Below, in pieces: positions 25,001 to 39,700 of a stretch of 64,000 nucleotides of DNA. The DNA lies in assembly GCF_958450345.1 (NCBI RefSeq), contig NC_088780.1, positions 113,596,226 through 113,660,225 of the forward strand, given 5' to 3'. The position numbers and the translations under genes are program-made. The stretch is from Calliphora vicina (lineage: Eukaryota > Arthropoda > Insecta > Diptera > Calliphoridae). Position 1 is the stretch's first letter, and every line of letters begins with the position of its first letter. The notes under the pieces were generated by a model that saw only the letters and a list, made by a program, of their open reading frames with translations, did no database searches and was not told the DNA's origin.

Positions 25001-26118
25001 TTGTGGACGACACACCTCGCTGTGTTTCAATGTCCATTGGGTGAGTGATTCCAAAATGTCTGTAAAAATAAAATATTAAATTTAAATACATACACACAAA
25101 AATAAATTGTATTAAGTAATTAAGACTCACCCAAATCTCTATACTTTAAAATACCCAAACTAGTTAGTATCGAGCCAACTACAGCCGATTTGTCGGTATT
25201 TTTAGGTAACGCCATTTGAATATCGGCACATACCTTGGCAGCCAAAACAGAATCTTGGAAGTTTAATGTAGCCATTGCAAAGAATATATCAGCACATTGT
25301 TTTAAATCCATAGGTTCAGTTACACTGCTGATATTAAAAGCTAAGGAGCGTAACAAAGGCGTACTACGACGTTTACGAGCTGCCAACGTGCTCATTACTT
25401 TTACCATTTGTGGTAAGCTTATGCTGGCAATTAATTTTGCAGCTTCATCATCACCAGCAACACCCAACACTGTATTGAGATCATCAGTTCTGAAACCAGA
25501 AATACGTTTTGGACCATTCTCGTTACCATTGCCATTGCCATTTTTAACTGTACGCCCTAACATGCGACAAACTTTCAAAAAACGAGAATCATTTTCAAAT
25601 TCATTTAATTTCACACGATTTACTGTGCTCCATTCAGCCAGAATTGAAACAATTCTAAGAGCATGCTTGCGGGTCAAAGAGGTGTTGTTGCCTTCGGCCA
25701 CCGACAAAAGACCGTTTATTGTCTTTGCATTATTGATACGTTCTTCGATATTTCCAGTACCAGCGACTGATGTTTTATTAGCAGTACCAGGCGCTGAATC
25801 GTCTTTGAGGTTTTCAAAGGCAGCAGCTATCAAAGAATCTATAAATAAAAGTTACATCCATAAACTTTTCGAACAAATCCGGTTTATTTTTTACTTACAT
25901 TTTTGTTTTTTTGGGTTCTCTGCTTCCTGGCTGCCTACATCTTTGGTATCCTTGCCGGCATTTCCCGATGCACTTTGGGCAGAATTTGAAGAACTCGACG
26001 ATGCTGCCTCAACAGCTGCCACATTAGATGATGATGCTCTCATAGCATGGCCAGTGTTAAATGTTGCCCTTCTGAACATCTGTGTGGCCGTGGTTGCGTA
26101 AAATCTTAAACCCAACAT
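22008..26118 (-). CDS. FAST-kinase-domain family protein with RAP domain (FASTKD4/TBRG4-like), mitochondrial
   Basis: Five exons on the minus strand: 26118-25899, 25838-25131, 25059-24535, 22898-22829, 22224-22008; phases agree and give 579 residues (human FASTKD4 is about 630). The first exon reads MLGLRFYATTATQMFRRA, an Arg-rich, acid-free N-terminus typical of a mitochondrial targeting peptide, then a Ser/Ala-rich linker. The middle (exons 2-3) is the leucine-rich helical repeat region of FASTK proteins, with motifs such as RKHALRIVSILAEWS. The last two exons form the RAP domain (about residues 508-566: ALMVVDYHDICHG .. LLEKSGYKVIPVPY). Family members bind and process mitochondrial mRNAs in the matrix. 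In Drosophila the closest match from memory is CG13850, so a FASTKD4-type assignment is probable but FASTKD1/2 cannot be excluded by eye. The intron before the last exon carries a hairpin repeat element. Confidence 0.87.
22412..22720. repeat. Foldback element built of TTTCAGAATTTCTAATTGTA tandem repeats
   Basis: Both arms start CTACACCATTTCCAATTG on opposite strands, and each arm is an array of a unit of about 20-22 bp (CAATTGTATTTCAGAATTTC with variation). The whole folds as one long hairpin. It lies in the intron before the last FASTKD exon (22225-22828). Confidence 0.85.
23789..23930. mobile_element. hAT MITE, 142 bp
   Basis: Ends TAGGGTTCCTAATCGG and inverted TAGGGTTCCCAAATAGTCG, flanked by ATGTTGCT and ATGTTGGT, a duplication with one mismatch. 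The interior has CCGGGAATTCCCGAA. Diverged relatives with CCCGGGAATTT motifs are near 980-1065, 4495-4580, 15190-15275 and 16085-16165. Confidence 0.75.
24000..24534. other. Rest of FASTKD intron 3
   Basis: Nothing identifiable between the hAT MITE and the exon. Further left, 23405-23710 holds two diverged tandem copies of a block of about 160 bp (TTCGAATTTTCG.AAATAAA). Confidence 0.4.
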
Positions 26119-27345
26119 CTTTGTATTTATTTTGCCTTAAACAATTCCGAATTATCGCCGCTGGAATAGGTAGAAAAGTTTACATAACCTTTTTGTTTTG
26201 GTAAAAATCTAGACTTAATATCTAATATTTATTGAAATATTTTATCAATTAAATTTATAAAACTTGCTGTTTGTTATGTTATATTTGGTTTGAAAATAAT
26301 TTATATAGTTTTTGTTGCAGGTTTAATTGAAACTTTTGGTAAAAACTTTACTTTTCTAAAAAATTAAATAAAAATTCTCCACACGGGGTTGTTAAAAATG
26401 ACGGCAGACAACTAGTTGGTTGTCTAATAAGAAATGTCAAATTGACATGTTTATACTTGGTTGATAATGCAGTATACGGAGAACAGTGTTGTCTCATTAA
26501 GTAGCACTTAAACGTTATTTTTAAAAAATGCTAATCAAATACAGAAATAAACATTATAACCAAAATATAATAGGCAACTAACTCTCTTTAACAATAGATA
26601 TTTGGAAAATTGATAAATTAAGATCATCAAAACAACGTATATTTTAATAATTTCTTTGGTGTTGGTAGTTCTCATACTTATAAGCACAAAAACGTTAAAA
26701 GTTTTGCCTGCTCTCTCTTAGTTTAGGATTTATAGGAATTTAATGTCAATATAAATTAAATTTCTCATATATGTGGGCAATAATCTCATCATTATGGGTA
26801 TCATTGAATGGTACTGTTTATTAACATTGTGAACTAAAAATTCCATTTCGAATTTATTTGACAGTACTTCAGAATATGTTGATATACAGAAAAAGTGATT
26901 TTAGCGAAGCCGGTGTTCGATACACCACATAGTTCAAAGTCCCTTCGTCCGGCCGAAGCCCTGCTGTACATAAAATATGAATATTGATTTGTTCCAATTG
27001 TTGCAAATGGGCTAAATCTTATAAGAACTGGAGCGATAATTTTTAATATACTGAACATTTAATTAATTAAAATTTTGTCTTAAATATTTCGAAATCGTAA
27101 CTTAACTGAATATCCTGAGCTCATATATTTAGCTCTAAATCGTACATAACATATGGAATATCAGACTAGATTACTCATATACCCCAAAAGTCATACCACC
27201 AATTGGTTTACGTTATTTTTTCAAAATAAGAGAACGTTATTACCTTCAACGAACGCAATAAGATATACTACAACTTTATCTTACCATTTATATACAACCG
27301 TTTAAAACCAATTACTACTTTTTATAGCAACCAAGTGCCTGCCAA

Positions 27346-27731
27346 CTTCACTTGTAAAAAAATTTTTGATGGCGACAGCAATTTTTCGTCAATCATTTTT
27401 ATTCTACAAATAGTTTTGCATTTTTTTGTAAATTTCATTTAATTTTTTTAAGATTACTTTTTGTTGCAACCTAAACATAGAAGAAAGTATTAAATACGAG
27501 TAAATTTGAAGCAATTAACAACGAGAAAACCATAAAACGTATGCAGTGAACCGAAATTAAAACATCAAAAAAGAAAAAACTTGCAATTTTTTCTTCTTCC
27601 TATCAGTTTAAACTTGTGTCATATATTCGATTGTGTGTGAAAAATAAAACGAAGTGAACGATAAATAAAATAGAAAAAAAAGAAATAAATTCCGTAACAC
27701 AGTAAAAAACAGTTTCAAAATAGGTGAAAAA
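27346..27731 (+). promoter_or_regulatory. Probable lqfR promoter / 5' UTR
   Basis: This A-rich, stop-rich stretch lies directly ahead of the lqfR start codon and looks like a fly 5' leader. A possible initiator (TCAGTT) occurs near 27604. No TATA box at a matching distance is convincing. The FASTKD start codon lies 1.6 kb to the left in the opposite orientation, so the gap holds both promoters. Confidence 0.35.
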
Positions 27732-30700
27732 ATGGTAGACAAATTTATAAATATGTGGAAAGTGCGTGAACTGGCTGACAAAGTGTAAGTGAATAAAACT
27801 AGCGTAGCAATAAGAACCTATTTTTTTAACATTTTGTTTTCGAGGAGTTTGGGATGGGAGTTTCCCACTACTTACTCATTCATTTGCGGAACGTTTTGGC
27901 TAATAAATCAAATTAACTAATATGTGTCATAAATTTGGTCAAGGTAATGAACGACAATTGCAGACAACAGCGACAAGAACTTAAACTATAGTTACACACA
28001 AACTAAATAATACAAGTCTCGCGAGACAAGTATGGAATTGAAAAGAAATAAAAAAACAAAGCTATTTTTTAGTATTTTGTCTTGGTCTTTTTTTTATTTA
28101 TACATATGTATATGTATACATACTTCTATTTTATTTTGCTTTTTATCTTTTCATGTTATTTTAAGTTTAGTTCACTTGCACGGATTGTCTCTAGTTGTTG
28201 TTGTCAATTTGTTGCTTTAGCCTTGCACTGCATCTAGTTGTAGTATCCAAACATCAACACACAAAAAACTAAAACTAATAGACAACCCATCAAGCAGAGA
28301 TGAGAAAATAGTTAATTACTGGTTTTTATTTTCCCACCTTGTTTATTTTAGATTTGTATGTCTGTATGTATTTCTATTGGATTTTTACTTTTCTCTAATG
28401 TTTAACGCGTGCAAATATCCAATCACTTGTTCTGTCCAATAGACAGACACAGCAGCAAGTGTTTGCACACATGTAGGTACATGGAGTAGCTTTCTAACCA
28501 CCTGTTTCTTACATTATGCCATTTAAGGAATTTTACCATAATTTTTCATACATAATGGCTATTTAATAGAAAATTTCTTAACAATTGCCAATAAATAGTA
28601 TGTATCAACGTCAAATTACGAACATTTATTATGTGTCTTCTTTTGTTTAATTACGCTAAATGTTTACTTCTATGAAAAAAAAACTTGTTAGCTAAAAAAA
28701 AATTTATTCTGAAAAATTAGTATAAATTAAAAATGCTACAAAAATATGAAATCATCTTAAACATTTATATTTTTAGCTACATAAATTATGTATTAGTATT
28801 TTATAGCTGAAAATAAAATTAGTTCTTGCTTTCACAAAAGTGTTAAAGCAGTGTTTAACCTTGAAATAATGGCTAAGTGTTATTGCTCCCTCTCTTTCTC
28901 AGTTTATACCTATTTACATGCATTTAAAAAAATATTTTATTTTAGCTTGTAATACCAAAATTAAGCGGTTCATTTTCATAACAGATATTACCAAAGATGT
29001 TGGTCCAATAACCATTTCTATTTACTTATTTTATCCAATTTGAATTTTGCATTTATATGACATTTAATTTAGGCTTTTAGAAAATATCAAATTAGATTCG
29101 ATGATTAGTATCACAAATTATTCCCGTATGGTTATTTTGACGTTCTACAACAATGATTGTTCATTGTAGGTTTCCAAAAAAAACCGAAGAATTTCAAAAC
29201 CGCGGTTTCGGTTTTAAAAAATTTAAAACCGATCGGTTTTCTGATAATTTATTAAATATCAAGTGTTATAGAAACAAAATCATTTGATAGTACCTATAGG
29301 AAAAGCTAACAAATTTAAAATTCAAGAAGATAAAGAAAAATTGGTACATTTTCTTTTAATTGTACTTTTTAATATATTAAATTAGTTAGCTTATGTACAT
29401 TAAAGTTGGCTAATATGCTTCCCAGTAAAGAAATAATCAAGAATAGGCTCAATGGTATTATGGTACCAAAAATTGAGAACTAAACCAAACTAAGGAGTAC
29501 TTTTTCGTTCTTCAAAATGGTACTTTTTGAATTTTCTATAATATTGAACCTATAATCTAGAAATTTTTTTGATTTCAAACTTGACGGGGGTTCTGTTGTG
29601 GAAATTTGGTACCTTATCTTCTAATTCTACTTTTTATTATATTAAATTATTTTCTTTTTTGTAATATTTTATAATAATAAATCTAAAAATTAGACCCACA
29701 TGATTCTGAATGAGTTAGAATTCGCAAAAGGTCACTTTAGTGGTACATTTCTTTTGCATTTTCAATAATAATAGTCCCAGAAATATGAAATTAGGCATTC
29801 ATGATGCTGAGTGGGAATACAAAATGTGGGTCTTTATGGTACTTTTTTAATTCTAAGAATACGTTTCAAATGAGCTGGAATCCACATTAAAATGAACCAG
29901 TAAACATGAAACTAGAGACATGTTATCCTGAATTATTATTAATTCACAAAGGGAGACTTAATATTAATAGTACTATTTCTTTCTTCTAATTGGGGTGGCG
30001 AAGCACACCAGGTTAGACAGTACACCATACTTTTATTAAATAAATAAACAGAATTTAAATTGTCAGAAAATACTTGGATGAATATTTGGATGAAAAAGTT
30101 TGTTTTTCATTACTAAATTTTTAATTTTTCTACTGAAAATAGATTAAAATTAAAAACCGAAGAATAATTGTCGGTTTCGGTTTTAGGCCTTGAAAAACCG
30201 CGATTAAAACCGAACACGAAACTCTAGTTCATTGGATGTGCTTTTGCAGAGCGAGACAAAAAAATAAATATTTCAATAGTTTTTGATTGATTTCTATTGA
30301 CATAATCGATTAACCGTTAATCGGTTAACCGATTACTTTTGGATGGTTAACTGTTCGAATAATTTAAAATTACCGATTTTCGAATAACAAATAAACCGAT
30401 TAACATGTTTAGAGAGTATAGAAACTGACATATTTAATTTACATGTTCATATTTGTTTGTATTTACATTACATAGACGAAATTTTTTTGGAAAAGAGTTT
30501 TTTATCAGAATTTAACGAAACTATTAAAAGTATTCAATATCTAAAACAATCCAAAAAGGGCTCCAATGGTATAACTAAAAAAAGAACAGAGATATTGGAT
30601 ATTCTTTATCATGATTTCGATTTCTCCAACAATACATAAGCGAGAGAGTTTTTTCTATATCAAGTCAAGTTTTATTAAATCTAAATAAAAAAAATAGTTT

Positions 30701-33700
30701 ACAAGGAAAACATTTAAATTATATTGTTTTTTTTTAAAGATTATTTCAGAAGATTTCAATAAAAACCTAAAAAACTCACATCGGTATACATAAAGGATCG
30801 CAAATACCATATTTGCTATTATTTTTTGGTTGAATTGTTATGTTTTGTTTGTTTTTTATGTATTTGTACACAAAATTCGTTGTTGTATTTTCAATTTAAA
30901 AATAAAATAGAAATTATTCGGTTAATCGAATAATTTTAAATTAACCGAATACATCTAAACCCCGATTAATTATTTGCTCGATTAACCGATTAAACCAGAA
31001 ACCCGATTAATTGAATAACCTACATATTACTGAAACCAGCTGATTCATATCTGTACAAAGATTGAAATAATCAGAATGGAGATAATTACAATTCTAAAAT
31101 TAATTACTTTCTAAAATAATTGACTCAAATGAGAATTATTTGTATACCATACAACACCATAGTAGGAAGGGTATTATGCGTAGCAACTTCTTTAAAGTAT
31201 ACCGATCGACCCAGAATAACTTTCTGATTTTAAAAACAATCAATATGTCAAAATTACTATTGCACGGCTCTCTTTCTTACAAATACCATCCTAAAAACCA
31301 CATTTAATTCTCTCTTTGCCTGCTTCTGAACACACACTTGCAAACTTTTAACTTGAAAGGATTGTTGGATCATTATAAATTATTAAAAATAACTAACTTC
31401 CCAACGAACTTGATTCCGAACCGAATGAAATCTTCAGCCACTTTCGTTTGAAATTGTATTCGGTAGAAGTTATAACTTGTTTAACTTTTCCATCAAAAAA
31501 AAAACTTTCAAAGTAGAATATGTACTTTATTTGCTCTTTATGAAGCACTTCTAAAATATTAACTCTTTATTTCTAGTATTGTTTGCTAGATAAGATTGAA
31601 GCTTAATTGAATTTATGTAAGTTATATTGTATGTATTTATGTATATAGAAAATCAAAAAACAAATATTACTAGCATTAATCTAAAAATTATTGTATATAT
31701 GTCAAACACTATACAATACCATGGCGTGTCTTTTAAACAAGATAAATAAATCATTAAATGCCTTTGAAATTTAAAAAATAAAAAATTGTATAATAATATA
31801 ATAATAATAAAATAACAATAAGAATAATGCAATAATAACAATAAAAAAGTAAAGTGTAAATAAGAAACTAAAACTTTGAAATGAAAGTATTGTAAAAATA
31901 TAATTATCTACATATATATTGTATAACAAAACTTTTATCAGTTGATGAAAAGAAAATGTTAAAAAATTGATAAATATTTGTTTCTTGTTCTATTCATTTA
32001 TATTTAACAAGTTATTTTTAAACAAATACAAGCGCGCTTGATTTGATTTACTATTAAAAACTGATCAAAACTTTTATCATAAAGTAAATTATAATTCTTG
32101 CATTTATAATAATGTCAAAAAAGTACTTAAATATTTATAAACAAGTACTCGTACAATCACCAGCACACTCTAATTAATGTTTTAAAAATGAAAAATGTCC
32201 GAAATGATTGTTTTTAAAATTCAGTTACGGAAATAAACTGTATTTTATTTCCGTCACGCTAGCATGATTAAAGCGGGAAGTAGGGGGAGTTGGTTGTTTT
32301 TTAAAACCGCTTGTTTTTTATTGGTTTTGTTTACGTTTCAAGTTTGTTGAATTTAATTTGCCTTTTCTTTCGTTCTTCTTTCGTTATTTATTACGATATT
32401 AATTGGGATGAGCTTTTTCAATTGCTGGCTGGCTACAAACTCAACTATTGGGAATGTATAATTTGTTAAATACTCGTCAAACTTAATAAACTACTAAATA
32501 GTAACAACAAAGATACATACAAACATAAACTACATAATAACTATACGAGGGCAGATCAGTAAGTCCGTGACTTTCTGAAGTTTCCGCCTCTTATCTGTCA
32601 ACAGGCATCTGTCGGTTGACTCCTGTCAAAATTTGTATAAGCTGCGTCATTTAGTTTGTGTTTGACAGCCATTGCTAGCAGACAACCGCGTGACTTGAGG
32701 AGAAAATGGTACAAAGTGAATTTCGTCTGCTCATTAAGCATTCTTTTTTGCGGAAAAAAGCCACCACTCAATCCTAGGCTAAGCATGATAAATACTATGG
32801 CAACTCTGCACCATCAATTTCAAGGGTGAAAAAGTGGTTTACTAAATTTCGTTGAATGGCAGAGATTGTGGAACCCATAGGCATGGTTCAGTGGTTTCAA
32901 TGTTGAATGATCACTTGGGTATTGAAAAACTTTCCGCAAGATGGGTGCTGTTTTCATTGCAAAAATCCATGAATTAGGCTACGAATTGCCCCGAGTGACT
33001 AGTTCTTGTTTCTAAAGAAATAACTTTGACGATGAAATCATCTCATAAACAAATACATATTGGCGTCGACAAATCTTATTTGTAGGAAGGGGTAAAAAAA
33101 TCGTAGAAATTTTGGACAAAGTGTATAGAGTCCAAAGGAGACTGACTATGTTTAAAAATAAAATGATTTTTTATCCAAAAACCAATGTTTCATTCAAAAA
33201 GTAACCCTCGTATATTGTATATTATTTGTATTATATCTTATTGTTAATGTTGTTGTAGTTGTTGTGGTTTTGTTGTTGTTATTGTTTGTTTAAAGTGTGA
33301 GAAACATCAATTTAATGGTATTGCACAGTGAAATTTATATATTTACATAGTATACAAACAAAGATACATACACATCTGCTCAAAATAATAGATACACCTA
33401 ATTGAAAAAAATTTAAATGGCGGTAACATTGAAAATTTCCTCGCAAGCGTTAAGAATACATCATATTATTAAAATTTCTATCTGGCAATGTCATGTCAGT
33501 CAAAAATCTGGCAACTATTTGCTTTCATGTTGATTTTTAAAAACGAATTTATTTGAATTACAAAAAATTATTTGCTCATAAAAATGTATCTATTTTCATC
33601 AGTAATTTGTAATTTGTTTATATACAATTTTTTTTTTGTGCAATTTTTTGTTCCTATTTACGTGAAACAGTAAGTATAATTTAAATTTTAGCAACAATTT

Positions 33701-36700
33701 TATAAAAAATAGGACTCTTTTGAAGAAAATGGGACGAAATCATCATTGTACCGAAGATGAGAAAAAAATTGTTCAAACGATGAGAAATCAAGGAAAATCA
33801 TTACGGGAAATAGCAAAGAGAATAGGAAGATCTTTACATTTTGTCCAAAATGCTTTATCTAAAAAACAAAAAAGAGAAACTCGCGGTAGACCAAAGAAAA
33901 CCAGTCCAGAAACAGATAGGCGGATCGTCCTTATGGTTAAAAAAGACCCTTTCATATCATCGAAAGCTATTTCTGCGGAGCTATGTAACGAAATCAGTCC
34001 ACAAACAGTTCGTCGTCGTCTTTTACAAGCTAAATTGCCGGGAAGAATTGCCAGAAAAGTGCCACTAATGCGCCAAAAAAATATCAAGACAAGATTAGAA
34101 TTTGCTAAAGAGCACTTACAATGGTCCGGGTGTGAAGGCGAAAAAAAATGGAGAAATATTTTATGGAGCGACGAAACAAAAATAAATTTGTTTGGAAACG
34201 ACTGCCAAAGAAATGTACGCCGACCAAAAGGAAAAGAATTCCACGTTAAATTTACAAAAAAGACGGTAAAACATGGCGGGGGAAACATAATGGTTTGGGG
34301 TTGCTTTTCATGGAATGGTGTTGGTCCGATATTCCGAATAGAAGATACCATGAATGCTAGTGGGTATAGAGACATATTGGAAAACGTAATGCTTCCATAT
34401 GCATCGGAAAATATGCCATTAATATGGACATTCCAGCAGGACAACGACCCAAAACATAGTTCAAGATTAGTTAAAAACTGGTTCTTGGAGAATAACGTAC
34501 CTGTTTTAAGCTGGCCCAGCCAATCCCCTGATTTAAACCCAATAGAAAACTTGTGGAGTGAATTAAAGATAAGGCTTTCGAAGGATGTTTTCAAAAATAA
34601 AGACGATTTATGGGAGAAAACGCAAAAAATATGGTACGAGATTCCATTGGAGAAGTGTCAGAACTTGATATCCAGTATGCCCAGAAGAGTGGAGAAAGTT
34701 TTACAAAACAAAGGTGGATATACTGGATACTAGCTTTACTTTAATAATAAACTAATTTTTTTAAGATAAAATTTATTAGCTTTTGTTTAATAAGAATTTT
34801 TAAAAATGTATCTATTATTATGAGCACCAAATTTTTCGAAATTTAAGAAATTTAATTTACTTTATAATATTTATTATTAATTATGAAATATTTTGTTTTT
34901 GTTTTTTACTTTCCTTTTAACTATAAATAAAAATCGACTGAATTTTTTTTTATAATTTTACAATATACCATTATTTTTTTTCGTTTTTAAAAAATAAATT
35001 TTGGTGTATCTATTATTTTGAGCAGATGTGTATGTACTTAAGTTCATATTTACAATCGTGTAGGAAGTCATTTGGTAAATAGTATAAGTTAGCGATATAA
35101 ACACGTATATTCAAAACGAAAAATTTTTTTTTTGGTATAAAATGAAAGTAAGTCAATAGGTTTTGTAAGAAATTCAGTTATCATCGATGTGTATTTTAGT
35201 TAGATATTGTTCTTATTTTAAATAAAATAATATGGGACAAAGAAAAACTTTCTATTTTGTCGTTTTTCTCTTATTTTTTAATTCTTATAAAAAAAATTCT
35301 TTCATTTAACTTTTTTACCCATCACCATGATTGATAAGTGTATATACAGTGAGTGTCACTCAAAATCGTACAACATATTTTTTTTTAATATTATGAAATT
35401 ATACAGGCAATAATAGATGATTATATAAAAAATTAAAAGTCATTTTATTAATTGGAATAAAAAATATGTATTTCAACAAAAAATATGTATTTCAACAAAA
35501 AATATAACAAAACCTCAATTCCTTAAAAAAATTAAATTAAATTAAAAATTATCACAAAATTCATACTTCACTTAAATTCGTACACTTATATTAAATTTTA
35601 ATTAAAACTTTAAAAATTAAAAAAAAATGTTAATATTAAATAATCCTAATACTTTGTAGGGTATCCTTTGCTATTGTTTAGTGCCTGCACGATTTTAAGT
35701 GAAGAGTTGATATTCTGGGCACTGACAGTGTTACCCAATTTTTTTATTTGTAGATAAGGGCAATTAAAATTATACCATATTTTCTGATATGTAATAGCAC
35801 ACACAATATAAAAATAGCATTTTAAAATATTTCCAAAACATCAACTTTCTAAAACTAATGAATAAAATTTTACTACGATGGTGTACGATTTTAAGTGACA
35901 TTCACTGTATATATATCCAGAAATTGCTACCCCAAAATTTATATATTACTAGTTGATCGCCCCGGCTTCGCCCGGTAGCATTTACTACTCTTAATTCTTC
36001 AAGTTTCTCCAACTCACGCACACCAGGCTGTTCTTATTTATTTGCAAATAAAATATCTAAATTTGAACTGCATACTTTAGGCAGCTTTTTTATTACAGTT
36101 GACTGGACTCACAAAAAAAATGAATTTCCGAGTTTTACCCGGAATTTTTGAATTTTTTTCTTTACAAACCATCTCCTGAAAATTTCGAATCGAATAAAAA
36201 AAATCAGCCAAATCGCTCCAGCCGTTCTCACGTGATGACATTACATACATGGACCATTTCATTTTTAATTATATAGATGATCCACTACATCATATTGCAT
36301 ATGCTATCATCTACTATCTAAAATAAGCAAATTATCTATAACCAAAATTCAAAATAACTTATTATCAATTAATGATTTTCTAAAAAAAAATAACTTATAC
36401 CTTTTAAGTTTAAGTTTATTTTATTTCTTTTAATATATTAATAATGTTTACATTTGTCTTATATATACATTAGAGTTAATTTAAAAAATTTTATTTGCGG
36501 GTATCATAATTTTTCTGAAGGTTTTTGCGTAAATAAAAATAATGGCGTCCTAATTATATCATGTTTGTTAGAACTATTGCAAAAAAATGCTATTTTTATA
36601 AAATCGCATCGGCACCATGCGATTTGTTCTCATATAACGATTGAACAAAAAATGAAGACGTTATTGCAGGTCTACAAAAATAAGTACACTGTTCTAAATT

Positions 36701-39700
36701 AAAATATTGAATGATTAACATCGCGAAGTTTTTAAAAAAAAAACTGCTCAAGGACTCATATACCTCCCATATATCCTGAAAGGTAAAAGTGAAATATTTT
36801 AATGATAGTAATTAAACATATTTTTTTTTTATTAATTGGAGCAATTAGTCTTGTAGAGCAGTTGCACAATGTATATAAACACCACACCAAATTTGGTTAA
36901 ATGCTATACTTTGACACAAAAGTTTTAGCAAAATTAATTTTTCTCAATATGTACATATAATACATAATGACTCAAAAGTAATATTAATATTGATTCATAA
37001 ATAATCAAAATTGACTTAGATAGAAATCGGTCAACCCTAATATACAATGTTTGATTGTGAAGATTAGTGAATATATTTTTTAATTTTTTAATATGTCACT
37101 AGGATCGCCCGGTGACCGAAATTCGACCACTATTAAATCGCTTTTTATCACTTTTAAGGAAAACATTTTGAAAAAAAAGAGAAAAAAACATTTTAAACCA
37201 TATCTATTTCATTAATATTGGTGGACAATAACATACATACTTAAAAATGTACCACAAAAAAACGTGTGGCCTATTTATATATAAGCTTATATCTAGCTTT
37301 CGTTTCATTTAACTGTTCAATACGGCGCGATTAGTCAATAATTCAATATATGAAGAGGTCCATGACAAAAGGCAATAATTCCACCTTTTAAGTTTATAGT
37401 TTTTTTTACTGAATCCAATTCTACACATTAAAATCTATGTAAATATTGTTAAAAACCATACCAAATGTCAATGTATGTAATCGTAATTCAATACAGAATA
37501 TAATGGTTCATACCAAAATTATACATTTGCAGTATATCCTACTCACTTAAATTAAATTTATTAATTTAAAAAATCAATAAAAAATATTTAAAGTGAAATT
37601 ATTCCATTTCCGAACATTATTAATCAAATCAGATATCGCTATATGAAATTTAAAACGAATTTTCTGTATTCAACAAAATTCTAATTATTCAATCAGCTAT
37701 ATTTGCTGTAAAATTATACAGCAGGAAATTTCTGGTCCATGTAAACTTGCAACTGGGCTCATATAAAAAATCTTAAATTTCGTATTCTTTTTTGTTGAAT
37801 GTCAGCTGTACAAAGTAAGCAAATTCTGTCAAAAGCTTCAATTTCAGTAATATTGCAAATTTTATGATATTGTCGTATTAGAGATTCAGAGTATGCGAAC
37901 AGTCAAGAATTTCCAGGTCTGATGGTTCTAAAGAGTTAGAAAATCACTTATTCACAGTAAATACTAAACAAAACCTTGAATTTAATTTAATTTTTACTTT
38001 TGTACTAATAATAGTTGACTCGTCACTAAATCTATTACTTAAATTCAGCAACAAGTTATTTATAAAGGACTGAATTAACAGTCATTGCAATATCTAATCT
38101 CAAAGCCTATTAAAAAACAATTATATAAATTTCTTTCTTGCAGCACAAATGTGGTCATGAATTATACAGAAATCGAGGGCAAAGTAAGAGAGGCAACCAA
38201 CGATGATCCTTGGGGTCCAACGGGGCCTTTAATGCAAGAATTGGCACATGCAACGTTTTCCTATGAAACATTTCCCGAAGTAATGTCAATGTTATGGAAA
38301 CGTATGTTGACAGACAACAAAACCAATTGGCGTAGAACGTACAAGGTAATTACATATTTCTTAATTAATACTTTTCACCAAATATGTAACAACTTTTTAA
38401 TTTAGAGTTTACTATTGCTAAATTATCTGGTACGTAATGGTTCTGAACGAGTGGTCACTTCATCAAGGGAGCATATTTACGATTTGCGTTCATTGGAAAA
38501 TTACACCTTTACAGATGAAGGTGGCAAAGATCAGGGCATTAATGTTAGACATAAGGTATTTGGTTTATGACTATCTATGTATGTATATATGTTTAAAAAC
38601 AACTTTTTATTAAAGGTTAGAGAACTTATAGACTTTATACAAGATGACGACCGTTTACGCGAGGAACGTAAAAAAGCAAAAAAAAATAAAGATAAATACA
38701 TTGGCATGAGCAGTGATGCCATGGGCATGCGCAGCGGCGGTGGCGGCTATAGTGGCGGCGGTGGTGGTGGTTACAATGATGGCGGCTGGAGAACTTCACG
38801 TAGTGATCATGGTGATAATTGGTGTAAGTTAAATGAATCGAATATAGAAATATTACAAAGAATTTTGTTTTTTTTTCTACTAACTTCAATTCTTTTACAG
38901 ATTCCGATTCACGTTCCGCAGATCGCTATGAAGACGACGATGCTCAATATGAGGGAGAAAAAGAATTTTCCGATAGTGATTCACCGAGTCCTAGGTATAA
39001 TAAACATTGTATTCATACAAAGGAATAACATTGGTAAATTTAATACATTTTATCAAAATTTCAGAAGAAACTATCGTTACAATGATCGTGCCAGTCCTGC
39101 TGATATTGCCACGGAGGTCAAACCAGCGGGCAATTTAAACATGAACATACGTCCTAAATCAGCATCTTCAACAACATCAGCCAGTATGTCAACGGGGGTT
39201 ACAGTTACAAAGCAGCCAACCCAACACAAACCGCCGGTGGGTAGTAAAAAAATCGATATGGGTGCTGCTGCCAATTTTGGCAAAAAATCGGCAGCTACAG
39301 CATCGAATGCGGCCGGAATACACTCCCCCACCCATCGCGATTCACCCGGTGAGGGCAATACTGATTTAATAGGTTATTCCCCCATTAATAACAATAATTC
39401 CATGGGCATATCATCGTCACACGAAAGCAATAATACAAATACTACCACCACTAACACAAATAACAATAATGCACTCGATGATCTGTTTAAAACCTGTTCG
39501 CCTAAGAATGAAAAGACCCTTAATAGTGCTGCTATCATTAATGATGATTTGGATGACTTCAATCCAAGAGCAGTTGAGCAGCAGCAAAATGAATTCGGGG
39601 ATTTTGCCTCGGCATTCGGTGGTGTGTCAGCTGAACCTCCTTCGGCTAGCCTAACAGCAATTACTTCCCCAGTAAACGATGATTTTGCTGATTTCTCTGC

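Noticed and set aside
25235..26101. Long + strand open frame of 288 codons
   Set aside because: Antisense to FASTKD exons 1-2 and crosses their intron; no domain, and codon pattern follows the minus-strand gene.
26882..26990. tRNA-like GGTGTTCGATACACC arm
   Set aside because: The loop has five bases instead of seven and no cloverleaf can be built around it; likely a repeat fragment.
30457..30639. Small open frame in lqfR intron 1
   Set aside because: Lies inside a dispersed repeat present inverted at 49424-50690.
33788..34594. Long minus-strand open frame
   Set aside because: Antisense to the Tc1-like transposase.
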